Assembly: GCF_000763295.1 (NCBI RefSeq)
Contig: NZ_JRJE01000009.1
Location: forward strand, 62,001 to 126,000
DNA: 64,000 nucleotides
Reading direction: 5' to 3'
Source of the DNA: Thalassospira australica
GTDB lineage: Bacteria > Pseudomonadota > Alphaproteobacteria > Rhodospirillales > Thalassospiraceae
Shown here: in pieces, positions 1 through 7,526 of the stretch
How the letters are laid out: every line of letters starts with the position of its first letter
How positions within the stretch are numbered: the first letter of the stretch is position 1
Translations under genes and position numbers: made by a program
Notes under the pieces: generated by a model
The model's database searches: none
Told to the model about the DNA's origin: nothing
The model's input: the letters and a program-made list of their open reading frames with translations, nothing else

Positions 1-382
1 GAGCACAGCATTTCTGGAACATGTGAACATCACGGTTGCCGATCCAGTCAAAACCGCCACCAACCTGTGTAACTGGTTTGGCTGGCATATCCGCTGGCAG
101 GGACCGGCAATCCATGACGGAATGACCTATCATGTCGGCAGTGAGACAAGCTATATCGCAATCTATTCGCTGGGCACGCCAAAGGACAGACAGGAAAGCT
201 CCTATACGACACGGGGTGGGCTCAATCACATCGGGGTTGTCGTTGATGACCTTGATGCGACGGAAGAAAAGATCAAGGCCGATGGCTATGCGCCGTGCAA
301 CCATGCCGACTATGAGCCCGGCCGCCGGTTTTATTTCCGTGATGAAAACGACATTGAGTTCGAAGTGGTCAGTTACCCCTGA
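1..382 (+). CDS. VOC (glyoxalase-fold) family protein, 5' partial
   Basis: Cut by the left window edge. The frame is open from base 2 and reads STAFLEHVNITVADP; LEHVNITVADP is a typical first strand of a vicinal-oxygen-chelate domain, so the GTG at 23 is probably internal and the real start lies upstream. The visible 126 codons carry a GLNHIGVVVDDLDATEEKI segment and end in a FRDENDIEFEVVSY strand, the common VOC close. Such folds bind a divalent metal and act as lyases, dioxygenases or resistance proteins; the substrate cannot be told. It converges on the amidase gene at 422-1246, with only about 40 bases between stop codons. Confidence 0.8.
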   Translation, partial: STAFLEHVNITVADPVKTATNLCNWFGWHIRWQGPAIHDGMTYHVGSETSYIAIYSLGTPKDRQESSYTTRGGLNHIGVVVDDLDATEEKIKADGYAPCNHADYEPGRRFYFRDENDIEFEVVSYP

Positions 383-421
383 CCACTTCGCCGCGTTACC
401 CTGTTTTAAAGGCAAAACAGA

Positions 422-1246
422 TCAGCAGGGCTTATAGGTCTGTCCATTAATGAGCGACGGGACCATGCGCCGGATTTCATCGACCCGTTCAAGATCAATC
501 TCGGCGGTGACAAACCCGGGATCGGTGCCGCCATCGGCCAAAACCTGCCCCCACGGGTCAATGATCAGTGAATGACCAAACGTCTGACGATTGCCGGGAT
601 GATCGCCACACTGGGCCGCTGCGATGACAAAGCATCCATTTTCAATCGCCCTAGCTTTCAACAGCGTATGCCAGTGTGCCTGGCCCGTCGTGCGGGTGAA
701 GGCCGCAGGGATGCTCAGGATTTGCGCCCCGGCCTTGGCGTAATCACGGAAAAGATGCGGAAACCGCACGTCATAGCAAATCGAGATCCCGACCCTGCCA
801 AACTCGGTTTCGACCAGATTTGCCGCATCACCGGGACGGAATGTTTTGCTTTCACGGTAGCTTTCGCCATTGGCCAGATCGACGTCAAACATATGAATTT
901 TATCGTATGACGTGATCACCTTGCCATCCGGGCCAATTACAAAGCACCGGTTCGCGACACGGTCCTCGCCTAGCACATTGACATGCAGCGATCCGACAAT
1001 GAGGGTTGATTTGAGTTCTTCGGCCAAGTCGCAAAAGAAAACCAGACCGGGATGTTCATCTTCGGGAAAGGCGGCGGCACGGACATTTTCGCCACCAAAA
1101 GACATCATCGACACGTTTTCGGGAAAAGCGATCAGTCTGGCGCCCGTCGCATGGGCATCACGGGCATATGCCGCCGCATGCGTCAGATTATCAGACATCA
1201 CATCACGGGAATTGACCTGCACGCAGGCTGCAATGAAACGGGTCAT
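422..1246 (-). CDS. carbon-nitrogen hydrolase, Nit1/deaminated-glutathione amidase type
   Basis: A 274-residue nitrilase-superfamily protein. The Glu-Lys-Cys triad is visible: Glu in AFPENVS (about residue 43), Lys in YDKIHMFDVD, and Cys in GISICYDVRFP. The KIHMFDVDL and CYDVRFP signatures are those of the Nit1/YbeM subgroup, which repairs deaminated glutathione, rather than of true nitrilases. An AAGGAG ribosome site precedes the ATG. In many alphaproteobacteria this gene directly follows comF and grxC; here those genes lie at 4517-5712 on the same strand, separated from it by a three-gene cassette on the opposite strand. Glutaredoxin and a glutathione-repair amidase would fit together functionally. 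The family call is firm, the exact substrate is inferred. Confidence 0.9.
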   Translation of the reverse strand: MTRFIAACVQVNSRDVMSDNLTHAAAYARDAHATGARLIAFPENVSMMSFGGENVRAAAFPEDEHPGLVFFCDLAEELKSTLIVGSLHVNVLGEDRVANRCFVIGPDGKVITSYDKIHMFDVDLANGESYRESKTFRPGDAANLVETEFGRVGISICYDVRFPHLFRDYAKAGAQILSIPAAFTRTTGQAHWHTLLKARAIENGCFVIAAAQCGDHPGNRQTFGHSLIIDPWGQVLADGGTDPGFVTAEIDLERVDEIRRMVPSLINGQTYKPC

Positions 1247-1494
1247 GACGCAGTCTCCTTTTTGTCTTTATCCACCTTAAAGATGGGCCCGTTGGCGCGT
1301 CGCGGCAATATACAATTTGAACTGCGCATCATGCTGCAATCCCAACCGATCAACGCCACCACACTGGGCAAACTGAACAGATGGAAACATGTGGCATCGG
1401 CCATCATGCATCCGCCAGGGAAGACGCACGATACCCTTACCGAAACTCCCATACCGACAAACCGCAAACTTCTTTCTTCACATTACGGAAATTA

Positions 1495-1516
1495 GTGTAT
1501 ACAGTATTCCGTACAC
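1495..1516. promoter_or_regulatory. inverted repeat, candidate GntR operator
   Basis: A 22-bp stretch with outer arms GTGTA and TACAC, a GTATAC core in the left half, and centre about 28 bases before the ATG of the FCD-type GntR gene. GTATAC-like half sites upstream of the regulator are usual for FadR-subfamily autoregulation. The function is inferred. Confidence 0.4.
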
Positions 1517-1532
1517 CCAAACAGGATCGAAG

Positions 1533-2204
1533 ATGGAACCTCTTTCCGGTCGAAAAAGTCTGACTGACGAAGTGCATGACCGTTTGGTTGATGCCTTGTG
1601 TTCCGGTGCACTCCCTCCCGGGACACCATTGCGTCAGGAAGCCCTTGCCGAGGAACTCAATGTCTCGCGACAACCCGTGTTGCAAGCTCTGGGGTTGTTG
1701 CGTCGTGGCGGATTGGTCGAACCCATGGGACGGCGCGGTTATCGCGTTGCGCCGGTGGATGGCAAACTGGTTCGTCATGTTTATGACCTGCGCGAAGCAT
1801 TTGACGGGCTTGCCGCCCGCCTTGCTGCAGAATCCAACGCATCGGACCGGGAATCGGCTTTGCGGGCTGCCATTTCACAGGGACACCACGCTCTGGGCAG
1901 CGGCGACACCGCAAAACTTGTTGCAGCCGATGTCGCATTCCATCAAACGATCTATCGTTTGTCGGGCAATCCCTTATTGCCCGAAGCATCAGCCGTAGTC
2001 TGGCTTCAGATCAGACGCGTGATGCATGCCTATATCCAGACCGGCTATCCACTTGATCCGATCTGGACCGAACATCAAGCCATCGCCGATGCAATCTGTG
2101 TCGGCGATGGCAAACGTGCCCAGATACTTGCCGTTGAACATAGCCGAAACGCCAAGCACCGCCTGGTCTCGAATATGAAGGATACCGATCACCAAGCCAA
2201 TTAA
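1533..2204 (+). CDS. GntR family regulator, FCD (FadR) subfamily
   Basis: Start chosen at the ATG at 1533 (MEPLSGRKSLTDEVHDRL), where the winged helix begins; upstream in-frame codons encode unlike sequence and overlap the putative operator. The protein is 223 residues. The N-terminal winged-helix HTH covers residues 10-75 (PLRQEALAEELNVSRQPV, GYRVAP). The C-terminal FCD effector domain starts about residue 80 (VYDLREAFDGLAARLAAE) and includes DVAFHQTIYRLSGN and EHQAIADAI, which carry the Asp and His residues expected to hold a metal or acidic ligand. It lies just upstream of, and co-directional with, the dioxygenase and dehydrogenase genes and probably represses them until their carboxylate-type substrate is present. 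Confidence 0.88.
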   Translation: MEPLSGRKSLTDEVHDRLVDALCSGALPPGTPLRQEALAEELNVSRQPVLQALGLLRRGGLVEPMGRRGYRVAPVDGKLVRHVYDLREAFDGLAARLAAESNASDRESALRAAISQGHHALGSGDTAKLVAADVAFHQTIYRLSGNPLLPEASAVVWLQIRRVMHAYIQTGYPLDPIWTEHQAIADAICVGDGKRAQILAVEHSRNAKHRLVSNMKDTDHQAN

Positions 2205-2268
2205 TCGCCCGCAAAAGGGCATCAGCCGCGACACAACAAACAACAATGTGCGGCGTGGAGGAAACACC

Positions 2269-3063
2269 ATGAAACTGAGTGAGCCTGAACTCAATAAGTT
2301 CCGCGAAGACGGCTTTGTCTTTCTGCCTGAATTGTTTTCACGCGACGAAGCAGCCCTGCTTCTTTCCGAAGCCAAGCAAATATATGCCTCTGACCGCGAA
2401 GAGGTATGGCGCGAAAAATCCGGCGTCGCACGCACAGCATTTGCCGCACATACCTATAACGAAGCCCACCGCCGACTTGGTGCCCATCCACGCCTGATTG
2501 AACCTGTCGTCCAGTATCTGGAAGAACAGGTCTATATGCATCAATACAAGATCAACGCCAAGGCGGCCTTTGATGGCGCGGTCTGGCAATGGCATCAGGA
2601 TTACGGCACCTGGCAGCGCGATGATGAAATGCCGGAACCGCGCGCTTTTAACATCGCCCTTTTCCTTGAAGATGTCACACCGGCCAATGGCCCGTTGCTG
2701 TTTATTCCCAAAAGCCACGAGGCAGGCGTGCTTCAGGCTGGTCACGATCTTGAAACGACATCCTATCCGCTCTGGACGCTGGATCGCGAAACGGTCAGCA
2801 AACTTGCAGCAGATGGTGGGTGCGAAGCCCCGATTGGACCTGCGGGTTCTGTTGTGATGTTCCATGGCAATCTGGTGCATGCCAGCCCGCCCAACATCAG
2901 CCCCTTTGATCGCACAATCGTCTATCTCAGCCTGTGCGCGGTTTCCAACCACATCCGTGCGTTCAATCGCAAACCGTGGATCGCCCATCGTGATTTCACC
3001 CCGATTGAACCGCTTGCGGATAACTGCCTTGATGAGCTGGTCGCAAAACGCACCGCTGCCTGA
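2269..3063 (+). CDS. phytanoyl-CoA dioxygenase (PhyH) family 2-oxoglutarate/Fe(II) oxygenase, EctD-like
   Basis: Start at the ATG at 2269, preceded by a strong GTGGAGG site at 2256-2262; gives 264 residues. The non-haem iron facial triad is visible: HxD in WQWHQDYGTW (about residue 110) and the distal His in VMFHGNLVHASPPN (about 205), followed by an Arg two-oxoglutarate ligand (NISPFDRTIVYLS). The WHQDYGTWxxDDxMP block resembles the ectoine hydroxylase signature (WHSDFETWHxEDGMP), but the protein is shorter than EctD and no ectoine genes are nearby, so hydroxylation of another small amino- or hydroxy-acid is more likely. It is followed after 20 bases by the SAF-domain dehydrogenase, so the two probably act in sequence. 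Confidence 0.85.
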   Translation: MKLSEPELNKFREDGFVFLPELFSRDEAALLLSEAKQIYASDREEVWREKSGVARTAFAAHTYNEAHRRLGAHPRLIEPVVQYLEEQVYMHQYKINAKAAFDGAVWQWHQDYGTWQRDDEMPEPRAFNIALFLEDVTPANGPLLFIPKSHEAGVLQAGHDLETTSYPLWTLDRETVSKLAADGGCEAPIGPAGSVVMFHGNLVHASPPNISPFDRTIVYLSLCAVSNHIRAFNRKPWIAHRDFTPIEPLADNCLDELVAKRTAA

Positions 3064-3083
3064 TCCAGCTTCCGGAGAACAAC

Positions 3084-4421
3084 ATGAATCTCGACGCAAA
3101 ACTGCGCAAGCGTGCTGATGATGGCAACCCGGTTCGGGTTGCCATCATCGGGGCAGGCAAATTCGGATCGATGTTTTTAAGTCAGGCCGGTCATCATCCG
3201 GGCTATCATGTTCTGGGCATTGCTGATCTGAGTATTGATCGTGCCAAGGCGGCCTTGCGTCGTGTGGGGTGGTCCGATGATCAGTTCGCCGCAAAGGATG
3301 CGGCAGCCGCCTACAAGGATGGCACCACCTGGATCACTGAAGATGCCGATGCCCTGATTGCCGCTGACGGGCTTGAGGTCATCATTGATGCCACAGGAAG
3401 CCCGGCGGCGGGCATTCGCTTTGCGCTTAAGGCCATCGAACATGGTCGTCATATCGTCATGGTCAACGTTGAGGCCGATGTTCTGGCCGGGCCGCTTTTG
3501 GCGAAACGGGCCGAGGCCGCAGGACTTGTTTATTCCATGGCCTATGGCGATCAACCTGCCCTGATTTCAGAAATGGTTGATTGGGCCCGTGCCATCGGCC
3601 TGCCGGTCACCTGTGCGGGTAAGGGCACAAAATATTTGCCGATTTATCATCACGTCACGCCCGATGACGTCTGGCATCACTACGGCCTGACACCCGAACA
3701 GGCCCAGGCGGGCGGCATGAACCCGCAGATTTTCAACAGCTTCCTTGATGGCACAAAATCCGCCATCGAGATGGCCGCAGTTTCCAATGCCTGTGACCTT
3801 GTGCCTCAGGATTGCGGGCTGCAGTTCCCGGCCTGCGGGGTGGATGATTTACCGCGCCTTCTGTGCCCGCGTGAAAGTGGTGGCATTCTGGATCGCAAAG
3901 GCACGGTCGAGGTGGTTTCAAGCCTTGAACGCGATACCCGACCGGTCTTTCGCGATTTGCGCTGGGGCGTGTATGTAACGTTCGAAGCGCCCAGCGATTA
4001 TGTTGCACGCTGCTTTAACGAATACGGTCTTCTGACCGATCCAGGCGGGCAATATTCCACCATGTACAAACCCTATCACCTGATCGGGTTGGAGCTTGGC
4101 ATTTCGGTTGCGTCCGCTGCCCTTCGCGGCGAAGCCACCGGGTCGTCACGCGCATGGTCAGGCGATGCGGTCGCCACGGCCAAGCGTGATCTCAAAGCCG
4201 GTGAAATGCTTGATGGTGAAGGCGGTTACACCGTCTATGGCAAACTGACACCTGCCCAGACATCGAAGGCACACAATGCCCTGCCCATCGGGCTTGCACA
4301 CCATCTTAAGATCAAGCGCCCGGTTGCGGTTGACCAAACCCTGACGTGGGATGATGTGGAATTTGATGCCAAGGACCCGGCGATTGCATTTCGCAAGGAA
4401 ATGGAAGCCACATTTGGCTGA
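3084..4421 (+). CDS. homoserine-dehydrogenase-like NAD(P)-binding oxidoreductase with C-terminal SAF domain (COG4091 type)
   Basis: A 445-residue protein. The N-terminal Rossmann fold shows VAIIGAGKFGSMFL (residues 18-31) and a conserved IDATGSPAAGI nucleotide loop; the C-terminal 100 residues (RPVAVDQTLTWDDVEFD) are a SAF/AFP-like domain. This architecture is annotated as predicted homoserine dehydrogenase, but the classical C-terminal homoserine dehydrogenase catalytic and ACT domains are missing, so I do not call it Hom. The ATG lies 21 bases after the dioxygenase stop, indicating one operon. The likely role is oxidation or reduction of the hydroxylated product of the preceding enzyme. A bidirectional terminator follows at 4454-4482. 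Confidence 0.78.
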   Translation: MNLDAKLRKRADDGNPVRVAIIGAGKFGSMFLSQAGHHPGYHVLGIADLSIDRAKAALRRVGWSDDQFAAKDAAAAYKDGTTWITEDADALIAADGLEVIIDATGSPAAGIRFALKAIEHGRHIVMVNVEADVLAGPLLAKRAEAAGLVYSMAYGDQPALISEMVDWARAIGLPVTCAGKGTKYLPIYHHVTPDDVWHHYGLTPEQAQAGGMNPQIFNSFLDGTKSAIEMAAVSNACDLVPQDCGLQFPACGVDDLPRLLCPRESGGILDRKGTVEVVSSLERDTRPVFRDLRWGVYVTFEAPSDYVARCFNEYGLLTDPGGQYSTMYKPYHLIGLELGISVASAALRGEATGSSRAWSGDAVATAKRDLKAGEMLDGEGGYTVYGKLTPAQTSKAHNALPIGLAHHLKIKRPVAVDQTLTWDDVEFDAKDPAIAFRKEMEATFG

Positions 4422-4453
4422 ATTCTGCGGGTACGGCAATCATCAGACAAAAC

Positions 4454-4482
4454 AAAACCCCGGCCAGAACGACCGGGATTTT
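4454..4482. terminator. bidirectional intrinsic terminator
   Basis: A CCCGG/CCGGG stem flanked by AAAA on the left and TTTT on the right, lying between the convergent SAF-dehydrogenase gene (+) and grxC (-), so it can stop both transcripts. Confidence 0.6.
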
Positions 4483-4516
4483 GTATGACAATTACCTTTG
4501 ATCCGTCTGCAGATGA

Positions 4517-4774
4517 TCAGGCAGACAGCTTGGTTTCAAGCTTGTCAGCAGCTTCCAGCGCCATCAGCTCATCACAGCCGCCAATATGTTCGTCATTGAT
4601 GAAAATCTGCGGCACGGTGTGCTTGCCGTTCGCGCGATCCATCATTTCCTTTTTACGACGCGGTTCCATCATCACGTCGATCAACTGGTATTTGGCACCC
4701 TTTTCTTCAAGCAGCTTGCGGGCACGCTTGCAGAACGGGCACCATTCGGTGGCATAAACTTCAACTTTTGCCAT
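4517..4774 (-). CDS. grxC: glutaredoxin 3
   Basis: Start chosen at MAKVEVYATEW (ATG at 4774), preceded by AAAGGATGAG; the open frame extends 11 codons further upstream without family resemblance. The 85-residue protein has the dithiol CPFC active site (about residues 11-14), the TVPQIF cis-Pro loop and the GGCDE glutathione-binding end, which is a complete class I glutaredoxin. It is 125 bases downstream of comF on the same strand, matching the comF-grxC order seen in many alphaproteobacteria; the usual third member, the nitrilase-like amidase, has been displaced to 422-1246. Confidence 0.93.
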   Translation of the reverse strand: MAKVEVYATEWCPFCKRARKLLEEKGAKYQLIDVMMEPRRKKEMMDRANGKHTVPQIFINDEHIGGCDELMALEAADKLETKLSA

Positions 4775-4899
4775 GTGGCACTCATCCTTTCGTTGGCAAC
4801 CGATCATCGCTGAGGCCCCGGATTATCGGGTTTGCGGCAATTGATACGGTGCGAAATTTCATTCAGATGGCGGCTATATAACAGAAAATTTGCAATGCG

Positions 4900-5712
4900 T
4901 CATCGCACGACACGTGCAACTGTGATCACAGATACGTGCATGGCGCCTGATTGCTTTAACGCCCGAACACAGGCATTGGCCGTCGCCCCGGTGGTCAGAA
5001 CATCGTCAACCAACACCACCCGCGCCCCGGCAAGATTGCACTTGATTGCACGCGCGGCATCCACCCCAAATGCACCACCGACTTCGCGTTTGCGTGAGGA
5101 CGGACCAAGTCCGCCAAGGCTTCTGGTATTACGTGCACGACGCAGAACAAGCCCATCCCAAGACACGCCGCTCATACGCGACAAGTTTGCCGCCAGAAGG
5201 CCCGATTGGTTATAGCGCCGGGCAAGCAATCTTCGGCGGTGCAATGGTACTGGAACGATCAGATCCGTGTGATCCCAAATGCCATGACCGGCCTGAAACA
5301 ACCAGCGCGCCAATAACGGTGTGAGGTCACCACGGTCCGCATGCTTGAAGCGCAACAGGTAATCTCGGCTGCAATCATCATAAACCAGTGCCGCCCGCGC
5401 CATGTCAAAAGCCGGTTTCCTTTGCAGACATCCCGCGCACAATGTGTTGGCGCCATTCCCAGACGGATCAAAGATGTTAGCGCTATCATCAAGTTCAAAC
5501 GGATAGCCACAACACGCACATTGCGGCGCTGTGATAAATCGCAATCCGGCCCAGCAATCGGCACAGACTGCGTGGGTGGTATCAGTCACATCGCCACAGC
5601 CCCCGCAACGGGGCGGCAAAATGGCATCTATCCCACCCTGAACGATCGTGCGCAGCAATTTTGCAACCAAGCCAGTCCCCAAGCCCGTTCTGCCAAAACA
5701 ACAGCATAGCAC
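4900..5712 (-). CDS. comF: ComF family phosphoribosyltransferase-like protein
   Basis: A 270-residue protein. The N-terminal zinc-ribbon region has CGGC, CADC, CACC and CAGC pairs (residues 36-105); the C-terminal half is a type I PRTase fold with the PRPP loop VVLVDDVLTTGATANAC near residue 240. It carries the LIVPVPLHRRRLLARRYNQ block diagnostic of ComF/GntX. The family supports DNA uptake in naturally competent bacteria, but is widespread in species not known to be competent, and no other competence genes are in the window. The molecular reaction is unknown. Confidence 0.9.
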   Translation of the reverse strand: MLCCCFGRTGLGTGLVAKLLRTIVQGGIDAILPPRCGGCGDVTDTTHAVCADCWAGLRFITAPQCACCGYPFELDDSANIFDPSGNGANTLCAGCLQRKPAFDMARAALVYDDCSRDYLLRFKHADRGDLTPLLARWLFQAGHGIWDHTDLIVPVPLHRRRLLARRYNQSGLLAANLSRMSGVSWDGLVLRRARNTRSLGGLGPSSRKREVGGAFGVDAARAIKCNLAGARVVLVDDVLTTGATANACVRALKQSGAMHVSVITVARVVR

Positions 5713-5726
5713 ACGTCTTGATTGAA

Positions 5727-6641
5727 TTACCGGAAATCAAACAACACATTCGACCTCAGCTCCGCAACCGCAAGATCGACAAAGCATCGCACCTTTGCCG
5801 GGGCCGTTTTGCCTTCAGGATAGACCAGATGTACCGGCACCGGGTCGGGGGCATAATCATCAAGCACAGTGCAAAGCTGCCCCGACGCAATATGGGGGGC
5901 TGCCTGATAGGATAGAATGCGGGTAATACCCCAACCATCCATGGCCGCATTGCGCGCGGCCTCGATCGAATTGGTTTCCCAGCGCGCATCGGGCGAAAAC
6001 TGCACCATCTTGCTCCCCGCACTTGCCGGCTTGAATTGCCAGTCAAGCCGTGCCGAGGAACCGGTCGTCGATATGATTTCGTGATCAGATAAATCAGCCG
6101 GTGTTTCCGGCATCCCCTGACGCGCCAGATAAGCCGGGGACGCACAGACAAGCGGCTGTACCTGCCCGACCTTGATTGCGGTGAGCGATGAGTCAGAAAG
6201 ATGCCCAATTCGCACGGCAAGATCGATGCCTTCTTCGACGATATTGACGAAACGATCAAAGAGAAGAAGGCGCGCACGCATGTCGGGATACTGATCAAGA
6301 TACTGACCGACAATCGGCGCGATATGCATCTGCCCGAACTGCACCGGGGCCGTAATGCTCAGCATCCCGGTGGGCCGTGCATAGGCCCCGCCTGCCATTG
6401 CCTCGGCATCGGCCAGATCGCCAAGCAGCCGCTTGCAGTCCGCATAATAGCGTGCACCGGGTTCGGTCAGTGTGACCGACCGGGTTGTCCGGGTCAGCAA
6501 ACGCGCGCCTGTTATGTCCTCAAGAAACGCAACGGCCCTTGTGACAGCCGGTGGACTTTGTCGCAATTCCCGGGCTGCGGCGGCAAAGCTGCGTGCTTCG
6601 ACCACATGCACAAAGACATTCATCGCCTGAAAACGATCCAT
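5727..6641 (-). CDS. LysR family transcriptional regulator
   Basis: Start chosen at MDRFQAMNVFVHVVEARSF (ATG at 6641), the standard LysR N-terminus; an upstream in-frame Met at 6686 would add 15 unlike residues across the operator region. The protein is 304 residues, with winged HTH at residues 5-62 (FAAAARELRQSPPAVTRAV) and a periplasmic-binding-protein-like effector domain from about 90. It belongs to the subgroup with the MDRFQAMxVFVxVVE start and is divergent from a GST gene; the 132-base gap holds a perfect 17-bp palindrome. It most likely controls the GST and the flavo-iron-sulfur reductase beyond it, responding to an electrophile or similar small molecule. Confidence 0.92.
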   Translation of the reverse strand: MDRFQAMNVFVHVVEARSFAAAARELRQSPPAVTRAVAFLEDITGARLLTRTTRSVTLTEPGARYYADCKRLLGDLADAEAMAGGAYARPTGMLSITAPVQFGQMHIAPIVGQYLDQYPDMRARLLLFDRFVNIVEEGIDLAVRIGHLSDSSLTAIKVGQVQPLVCASPAYLARQGMPETPADLSDHEIISTTGSSARLDWQFKPASAGSKMVQFSPDARWETNSIEAARNAAMDGWGITRILSYQAAPHIASGQLCTVLDDYAPDPVPVHLVYPEGKTAPAKVRCFVDLAVAELRSNVLFDFR

Positions 6642-6657
6642 CACACAGTCCTTAATC

Positions 6658-6674
6658 ATTCCATTTAGTGGAAT
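6658..6674. promoter_or_regulatory. palindromic operator candidate between LysR and GST genes
   Basis: ATTCCA-TTTAG-TGGAAT is a perfect 6-5-6 inverted repeat 17 bases upstream of the LysR start; a further ATTCC half site follows at about 6679-6684. The T-N11-A spacing and position fit a LysR recognition site in a divergent promoter. Inferred, not shown. Confidence 0.5.
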
Positions 6675-6773
6675 AGTAAATTCCAAATAAAGATAATTCT
6701 ATCCCCAAATAGAAACAATCATACTGCGTTCTCGAATTCACCCCATGTGAACGCCCAAAACGGAGGACGTCTT

Positions 6774-7391
6774 ATGAAGCTGCATTATTTTTCACTTTCC
6801 GGACATGCCCATCGCGCGCATCTGTTCCTGAGCCTGCTTGGCATCGATCACGAAGTCATCAATGTCGACTTGGCCAACGGCGCGCATAAATCCCCCGAAT
6901 TTCTTAAACTGAACCCGTTCGGTCAGGTTCCTGTTCTCGAAGACGGGGATGTTGTCATCGCCGATTCCATCGCGATCATGGTCTATGCCGCCAAAAAAAC
7001 CGGGGCGACCGAATGGCTTCCCGAGGACCCCGAAGATGCGGCAAAAGTTCAGCAATGGCTTTCGGTCGCAGCAGGTCAGATCGCTTATGGTCCCTGTGCA
7101 GCCCGTCTTTTGACGGTGTTTGGCGCCCCGTTTGACGCCGACGAAGTGATCACACGTGCGCACGTTATCCTGAAACTGATCGAAGACCGCCTAGCGGCAC
7201 ATGACTGGATCGCACTTGCGCATCCGACCGTCGCCGATATCGCGCTTTACAGCTATATCGCCAACGCACCGGAAGGCAATGTCGACCTTTCCCCCTATGA
7301 GAATGTGCGCCGCTGGCTGGCCCGTATTGAAGCGCTGCCGGGCTTTGTGCCTTTTGAGCAGACGGATGCCGGACTTCGCGTCACGTCATGA
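6774..7391 (+). CDS. glutathione S-transferase family protein
   Basis: Start at the ATG at 6774 behind a GGAGG site; 205 residues. The N-terminal thioredoxin-like domain ([17 protein letters not shown], then [13 protein letters not shown] with the cis-Pro, and ADSIAIMVY with the Glu/Asp-Ser glutathione-contact turn) is followed by an all-helical C-terminal domain containing the [14 protein letters not shown]-capping block. The catalytic residue at the N-terminus appears to be Ser (SLSGHAHR). It is divergent from the LysR gene and 135 bases ahead of the three-domain reductase, suggesting a LysR-controlled detoxification or redox unit. Confidence 0.92.
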   Translation: MKLHYFSLSGHAHRAHLFLSLLGIDHEVINVDLANGAHKSPEFLKLNPFGQVPVLEDGDVVIADSIAIMVYAAKKTGATEWLPEDPEDAAKVQQWLSVAAGQIAYGPCAARLLTVFGAPFDADEVITRAHVILKLIEDRLAAHDWIALAHPTVADIALYSYIANAPEGNVDLSPYENVRRWLARIEALPGFVPFEQTDAGLRVTS

Positions 7392-7526
7392 TCCACCATA
7401 GCCGCGCATGACGGATCATGATGGATTGGGCCGGTCGTTTGCGGGTTTATTCCCCCTTTCGCGCTACCGTTGGACAAGACAAACAGATCGGCCCATCCGG
7501 ATCTTTTCGTTAAACAGGACACCGAA

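Noticed and set aside
1243-1467. 74-codon minus-strand frame upstream of the amidase gene
   Set aside because: No ribosome site or family resemblance and it crosses the promoter region of both neighbouring genes.
4900-5712. ComF as evidence for a natural competence system
   Set aside because: No other competence gene is present and comF is widespread in bacteria not known to be competent.
7387-7420. CATGATCC/GGATCATG inverted repeat at the end of the GST gene
   Set aside because: Only 8-bp arms with an 18-base loop and no T-run; too weak to call a terminator.
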